Shown in pieces: positions 44,180 through 52,867 of a DNA stretch of 64,000 bases (position 1 is the stretch's first letter; every line of letters begins with the position of its first letter). Source of the stretch: Massilia antarctica (GTDB lineage: Bacteria > Pseudomonadota > Gammaproteobacteria > Burkholderiales > Burkholderiaceae_D); the NCBI RefSeq assembly GCF_015689335.1, contig NZ_CP065053.1, positions 62,001-126,000 on the forward strand. Reading direction: 5' to 3'. A program made the translations under genes and the position numbers. The notes below the pieces were generated by a model that ran no database searches, was not told where the DNA came from, and saw only the letters and a program-made list of their open reading frames with translations.

Positions 44180-44346
44180 CAAACTGATCTCTTATTCGGC
44201 CGCAACGTGGATTCGGATTCAACTGATTGGCATGGCATCCGCAAGGTCAACATTACTACCTTTTCAATCCGACGGATGCCGGGCGACCGTCGTGTGTTAA
44301 CATCGCCTGCCCTGCCCATTCTCATCAACTGTCCGGAAGCCATGCC

Positions 44347-45141
44347 ATGGGATATCGCCGTTTTCTGCACACGCTCTCCTTCTGGCTTGCCGCCGCGTTC
44401 ATGGGCGAAGCCTGCGCCGTCGAGCGCACCGAAACCGTCGAATGCGAGCTGGCCGATGGCAGCGCCTTCATTCTCCGGGCAAGCCATCAGTGGACGCCGC
44501 TGGCGGTGTTCGCGCGCCATGCCAGCGCGCGCGAGGAGCAGGATGGCTTCAAGGTGTCTTACCGCGCGCGCGGTAAGAGCGAACTGGTGGACACGGGCGC
44601 CGAACTGGCGTATCGACCCCTGGAGCAAGGCGCCAATATGGAAGTACTGTGCGCCCGCCTGGGCCTGTATGAAGGCCAGCCAGGCACCGGCGCTTCCCTG
44701 CGCATGCCGGGAGAAACACGCTTCTGGGTACCGGCGCCTCCCGGCATGGGCAACGACGAGGTGGAACAGCAGCGCGTCGATGCGCAGTTAACGCAGCGCG
44801 GCCTGCACCTGATGGATGAAAACAGCGCCATGGCCATCCGCCAGGGCAAGCTGGTGCAGGAACTGCCCTTGTACGCGACCGGCGCGCCGGCCTGCGCCGC
44901 ACGCAATGATCTGCAGTGCCCGGTAAGCGCCGTGCTGCGCATGACCTCAACCGACCGCGGCGCAACCTGGCAGCCGGCCAGCATCGACACCACGCCCTAC
45001 TTCTTCAAGACCGGCATGGCGCTCGCACGGCAAGCCGGCCTTGCCCATCCTTCCGCGCGCAGCCTGCGCAACTACCGTAACCGCGATGAGAACGGCGCCA
45101 AGCCGCTTGAGCAGCCATGTCCGAAAAAATGCAGCGAATGA
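44347..45141 (+). CDS. Secreted protein with C-terminal Asp-box domain, unknown function
   Basis: 264 residues with a signal peptide (FLHTLSFWLAAAFMGEACA). The first part has VECELADGSAFILRAS and the end has CPVSAVLRMTSTDRGATWQP. STDRGATW is a perfect Asp-box (S-x-D-x-G-x-T-W), a turn found in sialidase-type propellers and other beta proteins. The following Cys pair is likely disulfide-bonded. The next gene encodes two more copies of the same domain. Not a recognised family; too short for a full propeller on its own. Confidence 0.72.
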   Translation: MGYRRFLHTLSFWLAAAFMGEACAVERTETVECELADGSAFILRASHQWTPLAVFARHASAREEQDGFKVSYRARGKSELVDTGAELAYRPLEQGANMEVLCARLGLYEGQPGTGASLRMPGETRFWVPAPPGMGNDEVEQQRVDAQLTQRGLHLMDENSAMAIRQGKLVQELPLYATGAPACAARNDLQCPVSAVLRMTSTDRGATWQPASIDTTPYFFKTGMALARQAGLAHPSARSLRNYRNRDENGAKPLEQPCPKKCSE

Positions 45142-46496
45142 AAACCTCTCTCGTGACCGTGCTGGTGCTGGCCCTGCACGCCCAGTCCGGCTTTGCCCAG
45201 GACCGCCTGGAATGCCTGCTGCCCCAGGGCGGCCGCATTCTGATGGAGGGAAGCTGCAAAGCGCTCTACGGCAATCATCCAGACGTCTGCGATACCCAGT
45301 ACGCCACGCGCTACCTCGGGCCGAACGGGGCCGCTCCGGTCGAGCTGGGCATCACCTCGATGCGCCGCACCGACGATTCCGGTACGCCAGCCGAAATGTG
45401 CGCCAATTTTTACGTCCGGGATGGCGCCGTGCATGCGAGCGGGGCCGAATATGGGCAATACCGTAAGGTTGCCGAGGGCCAGCTGACATCCGTGCAAGCG
45501 AAGCCGCATTACGATAAAGACGTGGAAAAGCAGGCCAACCGCGCATCGGCCCGCCGCGCGCTGAGCTACCCCGGCTATGCGCGCATGGCGGTGCAGGGCG
45601 CCACCTGGGTGGTCGAAGTTGCGCTGACCCGGTGGGACTGGGGCCACTATGCCGATGCCGATTTTTACCGGCAACCGCTCTCGCACGTGTCGCAAACGCT
45701 GTCCACCGACCAGGGGGAAAGCTGGAGCGCGCCGGTCATCACCAGCGAGTCCCGCTTGTTCACCATCGGCGCCTCGGCACTGGACCAGCCGGATGCCGCC
45801 AAGCCCGGCGCCGCCACCATCGCCGACAAGGTCCAGGAACGGCGCGCGCTGCTGGCACAGGGCAAGCAACTGGTACTGCGTTGCCGCCTGCCCGATCAAT
45901 CCGAATTTGTGCTCTCCGGCATGCTGTCGGATGACGAGCACGAACTGCCGCCCTTCGTGCCGCTCGCCTCGATTACCTACCTCGGCGCACCGGGCCGCGC
46001 GCCCATCGGCGTGGACCCCGACCTGGCCTTGCTCATGGACTTGCCGACGGCCGCTGCGGGCCCCGCGCAAGATCAGGTCTGCAACGGCGCCGGCCTGGCC
46101 AATAGCATTCCCTACATCGGCATCACCATGCTCGACCAGGATGGCAAGCGCTTCACCCGCTTTTCATACCCGGACAAGATCTGGTTCCCGGGCGACCCGC
46201 CGCGCCAGGTGATGCAATTGCTGATGCGTCAGCACCTAACGTATGGCATCAAGGTCGCACTCACCCGTCGCGGCAAACTGATCGGGCTGGAATATCCGCT
46301 GGTGCCGCAGGCCTGCGCCAGCGATGCCCGGGACGGCAAGCCCCCCTCCTGCCCGGTCAGCGCCGTGCTGCGCAGCGAATCGCGCGACAACGGCATGAGC
46401 TGGTCCGACCTGGAATTTTCGACCACGTCCTGGATCTTCGCGCCAGGCAAGTCAATCGACCAGCAGCCGGGGGGCGCCACATTCAAGAAGGAATAA
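45138..46496 (+). CDS. Secreted protein with two tandem Asp-box domains, paralogue of the previous gene
   Basis: 452 residues with a signal peptide (LVTVLVLALHAQSGFAQD). The ATG at 45138 overlaps the upstream stop by 4 nt (ATGA), so the pair is coupled; an in-frame ATG at 45117 is the alternative. The protein contains two copies of one ~210-residue unit: LECLLPQGGRILMEG...STDQGESW and LRCRLPDQSEFVLSG...SRDNGMSW. Each starts with a Cys/Leu-rich strand, passes a Y-L-G-x-x-G-x-A-P block and ends with an Asp-box. The last repeat matches the end of the upstream protein (CPVSAVLR). Confidence 0.75.
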   Translation: MKTSLVTVLVLALHAQSGFAQDRLECLLPQGGRILMEGSCKALYGNHPDVCDTQYATRYLGPNGAAPVELGITSMRRTDDSGTPAEMCANFYVRDGAVHASGAEYGQYRKVAEGQLTSVQAKPHYDKDVEKQANRASARRALSYPGYARMAVQGATWVVEVALTRWDWGHYADADFYRQPLSHVSQTLSTDQGESWSAPVITSESRLFTIGASALDQPDAAKPGAATIADKVQERRALLAQGKQLVLRCRLPDQSEFVLSGMLSDDEHELPPFVPLASITYLGAPGRAPIGVDPDLALLMDLPTAAAGPAQDQVCNGAGLANSIPYIGITMLDQDGKRFTRFSYPDKIWFPGDPPRQVMQLLMRQHLTYGIKVALTRRGKLIGLEYPLVPQACASDARDGKPPSCPVSAVLRSESRDNGMSWSDLEFSTTSWIFAPGKSIDQQPGGATFKKE

Positions 46497-46498
46497 GC

Positions 46499-47833
46499 CT
46501 AGCGGCTCACATGGTGATGCATGCGGCGCAGCCCCAGCCAGACGATGGCCAGCATCACCGGCATGGCGGCGCCGGTCACCATGTCCGGATTGATCGGCAC
46601 CCCGGCCGCCTTCAGCGCCTTGCCCGCATATGCGATCAGCCCGATCGAATAATACGAAATGGCCACCACCGACAGCCCCTCGACCGCCTGCTGCAAGCGC
46701 AGCTGCTGGGCCGCGCGCGCGTTGAGCGACTCCAGGATGCGCCGGTTCTGCTGTTCCTGCACGATGCCCACCCTCGTGCGCAGCAAGTCATTGGTGCGGC
46801 CGATGCGCTCGGCCAGCGCTTCCTGGCGCCGCACGGTCGACTCGCAGGTGTTCATGGCCGGCGCCAGGCGCCGGTCCATGAATTCGCGGATGGTCGGCAC
46901 CCCCGGAATGCGCGCTTCGCGCAATTCCTCGATGCGCGCCTGCACCAGCCGGTAATACGCTTTCGAGGCGGCGAAACGATAACTGTTTTCCAGCGCCAGC
47001 TTTTCCATGCGCGCCGCCAGCACCGTGATCTTTTGCAGCAAAATCTGTTCGTCGTCGGGCGCATCGGGCGCGTCCGATACCACCTCGCTGGCATCGGTCA
47101 TGCCTGCCGACAAGCGCGCCAGCTCGGCCTCGATGCCGTTGAGCACGGGCGCGGCCAGCTGCGCTTGCGGCAAGCCGAGCAGCGCCATCATGCGGTAAGT
47201 TTCGATTTCCAGCACCCGCTGCACCAAGCGCCCGGCCTGCTGGTATTGCATGCCCAGGTCCTGGATCACGACCCGGCCGAAACCGTCGGGCGCAATCGCG
47301 AAATCGGTCCAGACCTTGGCGAAATTCTGGCTGTCGCAGCCGACCAGCAGATTGGCGCCGAACACGTGGCGCATCTCGGTCAAGGAGGCGCTCACCTGCT
47401 GCAAGCTCACGTGGGTGGCGGCCATCACCTTGCCTTCCAGGCTCAGCAGCCACTCATCGGGAATATGGCGCAGCGGTACCTGCTCGAACCCTTGCTCGGC
47501 CGCGACCGGCTTGGCGCGCTGTTCAGCGAAGGTGTAAGTGGAAAACTCCGTATGCGATTCCCATTGCAGGCGGAAACTGCCGAAATCATGGAAAAAATAG
47601 CGCGCTTCCGGATGCGGCGCCGCCACCCCGAAATAGCGGCACAGCGCGCCCAGCAACTGGTTCTGGCAGGCCAGCTGATGCGCATCGGCATCGGCCTCGT
47701 CGCGCGCGTAGACCGCAAGGTGGGTCAGGGTTTCAGGGCCGTTCAGGCGCAAGGACGGGCGCGAATGGACTTCGGCCGCCAGCGGTATGCGCAAGGCGTG
47801 GTTGAAAGTGGCATGGGAAATCGACATCGGCAA
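46499..47833 (-). CDS. DUF3422 membrane-anchored protein
   Basis: 444 residues. The DUF3422 start is clear (HALRIPLAAEVHSRPSLRL), then SHTEFSTYTF and VFGANLLVGCDSQNFAKV. A central coiled coil (~330-380) leads to two C-terminal membrane helices (~392-410 YYSIGLIAYAGKALK and ~420-436 MPVMLAIVWLGL). Function unknown in the family. An ATG six nt inside the frame is an equal start. It ends 3 bp from the convergent Asp-box gene. Confidence 0.88.
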   Translation of the reverse strand: MPMSISHATFNHALRIPLAAEVHSRPSLRLNGPETLTHLAVYARDEADADAHQLACQNQLLGALCRYFGVAAPHPEARYFFHDFGSFRLQWESHTEFSTYTFAEQRAKPVAAEQGFEQVPLRHIPDEWLLSLEGKVMAATHVSLQQVSASLTEMRHVFGANLLVGCDSQNFAKVWTDFAIAPDGFGRVVIQDLGMQYQQAGRLVQRVLEIETYRMMALLGLPQAQLAAPVLNGIEAELARLSAGMTDASEVVSDAPDAPDDEQILLQKITVLAARMEKLALENSYRFAASKAYYRLVQARIEELREARIPGVPTIREFMDRRLAPAMNTCESTVRRQEALAERIGRTNDLLRTRVGIVQEQQNRRILESLNARAAQQLRLQQAVEGLSVVAISYYSIGLIAYAGKALKAAGVPINPDMVTGAAMPVMLAIVWLGLRRMHHHVSR

Positions 47834-47850
47834 CTCGCTAAAATAAAAAA

Positions 47851-48414
47851 TCAGTCCGCGGCGGGGGCCGGGTAGTGCACCGCGATTACCTCCAGCTCAT
47901 CCGGGCCGAGCGGCGTCTGCAAGGTGATCAGATCGCCTTCCCTGGCCTTGGTCAGGGCGCGCGCCACCGGCGAGACCCAACTGATCTTGCCGTTCAGGGG
48001 ATCGAGTTCGTCGATGCCGACGATGGTGACGGTGTGTTCCTCGCCCGCGCTGTTGGCATAGGTGACGGTGGCGCCGAAGAAAATCTGGTCGTTGCCGTGT
48101 TGAACGCTGGGATCGACCACGGCGGCCGAATCCATGCGCTTGGTGAGAAAACGGATGCGGCCATCGATCTGGCGCAGGCGCCGCTTGCCGTAGATGTAGT
48201 CGCCGTTCTCGGAACGGTCGCCGTTCGAGGCCGCCCAGTGCACCACCTTGACCACCTCGGGCCGCTCCACATCGATCAGCTGCAGCAGTTCATCCTTGAT
48301 GCGCTGGTAGCCGGCCGGCGTGATGTAATTCTTGGCGCCCGCGGGAATGGCTTGCGCGAGCGCAATGGCTTCCTCGTCGTCCTCATCCGATTCTTTGACA
48401 AATGCTTTATTCAT
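47851..48414 (-). CDS. greB: Transcription elongation factor GreB
   Basis: Rescues backtracked RNA polymerase by stimulating transcript cleavage. 187 residues. The N-terminal coiled coil carries RIKDELLQLIDVERPEVVKV, and HWAASNGDRSENGDYIYGKR is the tip motif with the acidic pair; the C-terminal FKBP-like domain follows (VTIVGIDELDPLNGKISWVS). The start MNKAF is chosen; an upstream ATG adds three residues. Confidence 0.95.
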   Translation of the reverse strand: MNKAFVKESDEDDEEAIALAQAIPAGAKNYITPAGYQRIKDELLQLIDVERPEVVKVVHWAASNGDRSENGDYIYGKRRLRQIDGRIRFLTKRMDSAAVVDPSVQHGNDQIFFGATVTYANSAGEEHTVTIVGIDELDPLNGKISWVSPVARALTKAREGDLITLQTPLGPDELEVIAVHYPAPAAD

Positions 48415-48511
48415 GTGTCTCATTGTAATGGCGCGCGCGCTTCCTGTCCGGGCGATACCCTATTTCGGCGCCGGCCGGGTTTTCACGTATCATGAAACCA
48501 AAGGGAGGACC

Positions 48512-49105
48512 ATGACACAAGCAAAGCGACGCCGCTATCGGCTGCTCACACCGCTGGTTTACCTGGCGGCGCTGATCCTGCTGCTGGAAGAGTGGCTATG
48601 GGATCTCGGCACCCGGATCGGTGCCATCATCGCGCGCTGGCCGCCGGTGCGCGAGTTCGATGCGCGCATCCGGGCCCTGCCGCCGTATTGGGCCCTGGGC
48701 GCCTTCGCCCTGCCCGCCGTGCTGCTGTTTCCGGTGAAATTGCTGGCCCTGATCGCGATTGCCAACGGCCATCCGGTGACGGGCGTGCTGGTGATTGTGC
48801 TGGCCAAGATCGGCGGCGCGGCGGCCGTCACCCGCCTGTATTCGCTGACCCTGCCCAGCCTCATGACCCTGGCGTGGTTCGCGCGCTGGCATGCCGCGTT
48901 CATGACCTTCAAGGATAAGTGGGTCGGCAAGCTCAAGGGCACACTGGCTTACCAGCGCACCAGCGGGACGGCGGCGATGCTGCGCGACCGCCTGCGCCGG
49001 GCCATCAAGGCGTTCCGGCGGCGCGGACGGGGCGGCCGCCACAGCATGCGGCCAACCCGCATCCTGCGCCGTTTCGCGGCCATGTGGCGCGCCCGGCGCC
49101 GCTGA
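48512..49105 (+). CDS. Integral membrane protein, unknown function
   Basis: 197 residues. Two to three hydrophobic segments (~11-24, LLTPLVYLAALILLLEEWL; ~64-85, GAFALPAVLLFPVKLLALIAI; ~90-110). A strongly Arg-rich C-terminal tail is expected in the cytoplasm. Ribosome site AGGGAGG at good spacing. Its last 90 nt are repeated at 51234-51323, which marks one end of a duplicated segment. Confidence 0.8.
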   Translation: MTQAKRRRYRLLTPLVYLAALILLLEEWLWDLGTRIGAIIARWPPVREFDARIRALPPYWALGAFALPAVLLFPVKLLALIAIANGHPVTGVLVIVLAKIGGAAAVTRLYSLTLPSLMTLAWFARWHAAFMTFKDKWVGKLKGTLAYQRTSGTAAMLRDRLRRAIKAFRRRGRGGRHSMRPTRILRRFAAMWRARRR

Positions 49106-49106
49106 G
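49017..49106. repeat. 90-bp direct repeat, copy 1 (3' end of the membrane-protein gene)
   Basis: About 91% identical over 90 bp (8 mismatches) to 51234-51323, in the same orientation. It includes the stop codon of the membrane-protein gene and encodes its Arg-rich tail. Confidence 0.95.
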
Positions 49107-49132
49107 TGCAACTGACCGGGTCGAGGGGTCGC

Positions 49133-49381
49133 CAGGATTTTTCCGCACGAATCTTTAGGGGCGAGGACGCGGGGGGGGGCGCACGCAGCGGTTTGCTGGA
49201 AGGCATGTTAAGTACGGGAGCGTTCGTCGGCACGGGCATCCCGACCGCCACTACCGACATGCGCTACTACAACTATTCGTCGAGCCTGATCCCGCCGGCA
49301 CCCGAGCCGGCAACCCGTGGCATGCTGGCCGCCAGACGGCTGGTGCTCGCCTCGGCGCGCGGGAGAGCGCGGCGCGGGTAA
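49133..49381 (+). pseudogene. Truncated PEP-CTERM gene, 3' part of a type-B cassette gene
   Basis: One frame encodes the last ~80 residues of a type-B protein: SGLLEGMLSTGAFVGTG corresponds to FLHGQFETGTAGGTG and LLQGSFDTGAAIGTG in the intact genes. It then runs into a damaged PEP-CTERM tail (PPAPEPATRGMLAARR), where the hydrophobic stretch has been broken by arginines. The 5' two thirds are missing, and it abuts the membrane-protein gene. A 9-base G run (49171-49179) lies inside it. Confidence 0.8.
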
Positions 49382-49546
49382 GCGCCACCCGGGTAAGCGC
49401 CGCAGTGAGGTCGAGCAGGCGCGCGGGCAGCGTCACCGGGCAAGCCGGCGCCCCGCGCTGGCAAACCGCAGCGGATGGCGCGTGGCGAAATAATAAATGT
49501 TACATGTCAATCATCAAATGATGGCGCGAGGTGATGTATTCTAGTC

Positions 49547-49580
49547 AACTGCCTGCCGATCCTCGGCAGGCAGTTTTCTT
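49547..49580 (+). promoter_or_regulatory. Leader hairpin of cassette gene A1
   Basis: A perfect 12-bp stem ACTGCCTGCCGA/TCGGCAGGCAGT with a 3-nt loop and a T-run lies 10-40 nt before the A1 start codon. It looks like an intrinsic terminator inside a leader, so it could attenuate A1. The conserved ATGTATTCT lies at 49534, exactly 56 nt before the ATG, as in the second cassette. Confidence 0.7.
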
Positions 49581-49589
49581 AAGGCTACC

Positions 49590-50348
49590 ATGCACCCGCA
49601 TCTCACCAAACTCTCTTTCTGCGCGCTGACGGCGCTGGCCGCCGTGTGGGCGCCCGCCCATGCGGCAAGCAGTACGGCGAACGCCACCATCGCTAACTTC
49701 CGCTTGGAGCTGGTCGACCTGGACTTGAACGATGGCATTACTCCATCCATCACCTTCACCAGGCAGACCTGGTCGATCGAAACGCGCGGCGCGGGCCAGG
49801 TGCAAACGCTCGACCAGGCCGGCGCGACCTCGATCGAGAACGCCTTCGGCTCCGCCCACGGGACCTTGTCCGACAGCACGGTGGGCTCCACGGCAAGCGT
49901 CAATCATCCCCTACCGCTCGATAACACCTACCACGCTTACAGGAACGATAGCTTCCGTTCCGCCACGTTTACGCTGAGCCCGAATACTCAGCTGATCTTT
50001 ACCGCCGTGGGGACCGTCTCGCAGGAAAAACTGGGGTATTTCGACTACGCCAGCAGCTATGTCGCCATGCAAGGGGCCCTGTGGGGCACGCCCGACGGCG
50101 TCTCGGACAGTTTCAGGAATGACTACGGTACCGGCGAGGGATCGGCCAGCATGAAGCTGTACGGCAGCCTGAGCAGCGATGATCGAGTGGCCGAGGGCCG
50201 CTTCCTCCTGCAGACCTACGCAATCCTGTCCGGCCCGGTCACCAGCCCGGTCCCGGAACCGTCGACCTACGCCATGCTGCTCGCCGGCACCTTCGTGTTG
50301 GGCGCCGTGGCACGCCGCCGCCGCGCCGTGAGCGCGGCAACGGCATGA
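49590..50348 (+). CDS. PEP-CTERM surface protein, cassette type A, copy 1
   Basis: 252 residues. Signal peptide (LSFCALTALAAVWAPAHAAS), then a beta-rich domain beginning FRLELVDLDLNDGITPSITF and with the strand FTLSPNTQLIFTAVG. It ends in a PEP-CTERM sorting signal: PVPEPSTYAMLLAGTFVLG, a hydrophobic helix and ARRRR. Exosortase would cleave and attach or release it at the cell surface, often with an exopolysaccharide; the exosortase gene is not in this window. Followed by type-B gene copy 1, 53 nt downstream. Confidence 0.88.
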   Translation: MHPHLTKLSFCALTALAAVWAPAHAASSTANATIANFRLELVDLDLNDGITPSITFTRQTWSIETRGAGQVQTLDQAGATSIENAFGSAHGTLSDSTVGSTASVNHPLPLDNTYHAYRNDSFRSATFTLSPNTQLIFTAVGTVSQEKLGYFDYASSYVAMQGALWGTPDGVSDSFRNDYGTGEGSASMKLYGSLSSDDRVAEGRFLLQTYAILSGPVTSPVPEPSTYAMLLAGTFVLGAVARRRRAVSAATA

Positions 50349-50401
50349 CAGCCGCGTTCACTGCCAATCCCTCCCACCGCCACCTCCAACGAAAGAATTC
50401 C

Positions 50402-51166
50402 ATGCCTGCCCATCCACTCAAGATCGTCGCCGGCCTGTTCGCAGCCGGCCTGCTGGCCTGCGCACCGGCCCATGCGGTCTATGGCACTGCGGCCGCCAGC
50501 CTGAACAATATCCAGTTCCAGCTGATCGACCTGGACCTGACCGACAATATCACCCCGAGCATCACCTTTTCCAACACGGAAGCGAGCGGCTACTTCAGCT
50601 TCTATGCTAACGGCGCCGGCGGCAGCAGCTATCTGAACGGCTTCAACACGGTCAGCCAAGTGTTCGCCAACGGCAGCGTCAGCGCGACCAATGGCGCCAC
50701 CAGCATGCATTCCGAAACGCACGCCAACGCGGTGGCCGGCCAACTGTCGTCGGACGTTTCCACATGGCAGACGCTCCGCTTCACCTTGTCGCCGTCGACC
50801 CGGCTCTCGTTCTCGGCGCAGGCCGATACGTTCGTGCAGGAAGAAGGCATCACGCAGTCGAGGGCGCTTGCCGGTATCGGCGGCAGTCTCGACACCATCA
50901 TCAATGGCGTCGTGGGCCAGCAGGAATTTTCCACCAACCTGAGGAGCAGCGACGGCATGCGCAACCGGTTTCTGCACGGCCAGTTCGAAACCGGTACGGC
51001 CGGCGGTACCGGCCAGCTCCATGCCAGCACCTCCTCCAGCTTATACCACTATCCGAGCACGGTGCCGGTGCCTGAACCGGAGACGTACGGCATGCTGATG
51101 GCCGGCTTGCTGGTGGTCGGCAGCATTGCGCGCAGAAAAGCTAGGCACAAGGCAAGCAAGGACTGA
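50402..51166 (+). CDS. PEP-CTERM surface protein, cassette type B, copy 1
   Basis: 254 residues. Signal peptide (IVAGLFAAGLLACAPAHAVY); core with FQLIDLDLTDNITPSITF and FTLSPSTRLSFSAQAD. The PEP-CTERM tail is PVPEPETYGMLMAGLLVVG plus RRKAR. It is about half the way to type A in pattern: both share a D-L-D-L-x-D-x-I/V-T-P-S-I-x-F strand and the L-S-P-x-T-x-L-x-F strand. It is a distant paralogue of type A and near twin of the copy at 56098-56853. Confidence 0.88.
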   Translation: MPAHPLKIVAGLFAAGLLACAPAHAVYGTAAASLNNIQFQLIDLDLTDNITPSITFSNTEASGYFSFYANGAGGSSYLNGFNTVSQVFANGSVSATNGATSMHSETHANAVAGQLSSDVSTWQTLRFTLSPSTRLSFSAQADTFVQEEGITQSRALAGIGGSLDTIINGVVGQQEFSTNLRSSDGMRNRFLHGQFETGTAGGTGQLHASTSSSLYHYPSTVPVPEPETYGMLMAGLLVVGSIARRKARHKASKD

Positions 51167-51179
51167 TCGGGCAGCTTGG

Positions 51180-51233
51180 CGGGACCCGCCGTTCGGCGTG
51201 GCTTGCTCCACCACGCCCAGGATCGGCCCCAGC
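51180..51233 (-). pseudogene. Remnant of the 3' end of the phosphodiester-glycosidase-like gene
   Basis: The minus-strand frame reads PPLGPILGVVEQ, matching the end PPLGPILGVVEPAPR of the intact gene at 56890-57600; about 42 bp are clearly related. It sits after B1 just as the intact gene sits after B2, showing that the duplicated block once included the glycosidase. Confidence 0.75.
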
Positions 51234-51323
51234 GGCGGCGCGGACAGGGCGGGCGCCACAGCATGCGGCCGACCCGCATCCTGCGCCCTTGCGCGGCCAT
51301 GCGGCGCGCTCGGCGCCGTTGAG
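51234..51323. repeat. 90-bp direct repeat, copy 2
   Basis: Second copy of the sequence at 49017-49106 (8 mismatches, no gaps). It is not part of an intact gene here. Together the repeats flank the segment with the truncated B gene, A1, B1 and the glycosidase remnant. Confidence 0.95.
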
Positions 51324-51349
51324 CCAGGACCGCCGCCATCAGGCGCGGT

Positions 51350-52867
51350 TCAAAACTTGCTGAAGAAGTCGCGCGCCGCGACTTCGCACGCGACATTGGC
51401 CATGAATCCGTGATAATTGTCGGCCGTCGTCGGGTCGTCGCCACTATCGATGACGGCCTGCCTGATCGCCGCGAAAATATTTTTCGACCGCGCATACGGA
51501 TCGTTCTGCGTGACCGGCGAATCGACATCGAGCAGTTGCGCCGTGCCGCCGTGGGCTTGAAAGTAAGCCTGCGTCAGGCGCGCATGATCGAAACCGACTT
51601 CCGGGTCGCCCTTGCCGCCGCACATCAACATCGGCGCGCTCGGCACCCAGGTGCGCAAATCGTTTTTCAGCCAGGCGGCGCGCATCGGATTGGCCGGCGC
51701 GCAGGCCAGCGGCGCCCCGGGCGAGCCCATCGGGCAAGGATGGGCGCCGATATCGGCCAGCACGCCAGTCAGGTAGCCAGCGTTCATCAGGCTTTGCGCC
51801 GGCGTGCCGAAGTAAGTCTTTTGCGCGGCAGTCAGCCCGGCGTAGTTGGGCATGTCCTGGCTCAGAAAATATGGCGGGAATTTTTTGTCGGCGACCAGGG
51901 TATCCAATACCGCGGTGGTCGGCAACAGGCTCTCCAGGGCGCTGGCGTAGGTGCCGGAATAGACTTCCGACGGCGACGCATACAGATTGCCATAGGCTTT
52001 CTGCCACGCCGTTATCTGCATCACGAGCTGAAGCTGGCTCGACAGCGAAAACGCGCGCGGGTCGTCGAGGACGCCGCTGGCCCCCAAGGCCTCGTAGTCC
52101 AGGCTCTCCGCATAACTGCCGCTTTGCGGCGCCGACGCCGTCACCGTGATGCCCGCAGCCTGCATGGCGCGGTGCGTGGCCATGGCGACATAGCCGCCTT
52201 CCGAATAACCGGTGATAAACAGCTTGCCGTTCTCGCCGACCGGATGGGCCAGCCCCGCCAGTGCGCTGCGCGCGGCACTGAGCGCGTCGATCATGTCTTT
52301 CGATTGCTGATCGGCGATATGGTGCGGGTGGTAGCTCAGGCGCGAAGTGTCGTAACCGGCATAATTGGGCGCGATGACGATATAACCCTGGGCGGCATAC
52401 AGGGCGGCCGGCGTGGCGACCCTGCCCGCGCCTTCATTCGTCATATCGGTGATGTCGGCCATGTTCAGCTTGCGCTGGAACGAACTGCCATGGCCATACA
52501 ACACGAGCGGGCGCTTGCCGCCGCAGGCGGGATCGGCGCCGGTCGGGACCAGCATGGCGGCCGACGCCGTCGTCGGTTCGCCCGCCGCGCCGACCGTGTT
52601 GTAGGCGATATGATGAAAGTCGATGCCGCACTTGGGCGCCCCGGCGACGACCAGCAACTGGGTGCCGAATTTGTTCAATTGCGAGCCGACCCCGGCCACG
52701 TCCAGGGACAACACGCGGATCGGTGAATCGCGCAGCAGCGCGCCGCGTCCGGCCGCTGTGTTATCGGCCGCGTCGTGGCTGGCCGACGAGCCGCCGCAGC
52801 CGGTCAATAGAACGGCGAGCGCGGCGCCGAGGGTCAGGAATCGGGTCGATGGAATTGCGTTTGGCAT
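51350..52867 (-). CDS. Secreted lipase-like alpha/beta hydrolase lipoprotein
   Basis: 505 residues with a lipoprotein signal (LGAALAVLLTGC; lipobox LTGC). The catalytic domain resembles secretory lipases: LVLYGHGSSF (oxyanion region), a nucleophile elbow GYSEGGYVA, the catalytic Asp near GGKGDPEVGFDH and a C-terminal His (MANVACEVAARDFF end region). Five or more cysteines suggest disulfides (KCGIDF, DPACGG). Divergent from the response regulator gene 151 bp away, which may control it. Substrate unknown. Confidence 0.82.
   Translation of the reverse strand: MPNAIPSTRFLTLGAALAVLLTGCGGSSASHDAADNTAAGRGALLRDSPIRVLSLDVAGVGSQLNKFGTQLLVVAGAPKCGIDFHHIAYNTVGAAGEPTTASAAMLVPTGADPACGGKRPLVLYGHGSSFQRKLNMADITDMTNEGAGRVATPAALYAAQGYIVIAPNYAGYDTSRLSYHPHHIADQQSKDMIDALSAARSALAGLAHPVGENGKLFITGYSEGGYVAMATHRAMQAAGITVTASAPQSGSYAESLDYEALGASGVLDDPRAFSLSSQLQLVMQITAWQKAYGNLYASPSEVYSGTYASALESLLPTTAVLDTLVADKKFPPYFLSQDMPNYAGLTAAQKTYFGTPAQSLMNAGYLTGVLADIGAHPCPMGSPGAPLACAPANPMRAAWLKNDLRTWVPSAPMLMCGGKGDPEVGFDHARLTQAYFQAHGGTAQLLDVDSPVTQNDPYARSKNIFAAIRQAVIDSGDDPTTADNYHGFMANVACEVAARDFFSKF

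Noticed and set aside
49106..49381. Intact gene in the GTG-started frame after the membrane-protein gene
   Set aside because: No signal peptide or ribosome site, broken C-terminal helix and clear similarity to only the last third of type-B proteins; it is a pseudogene fragment.
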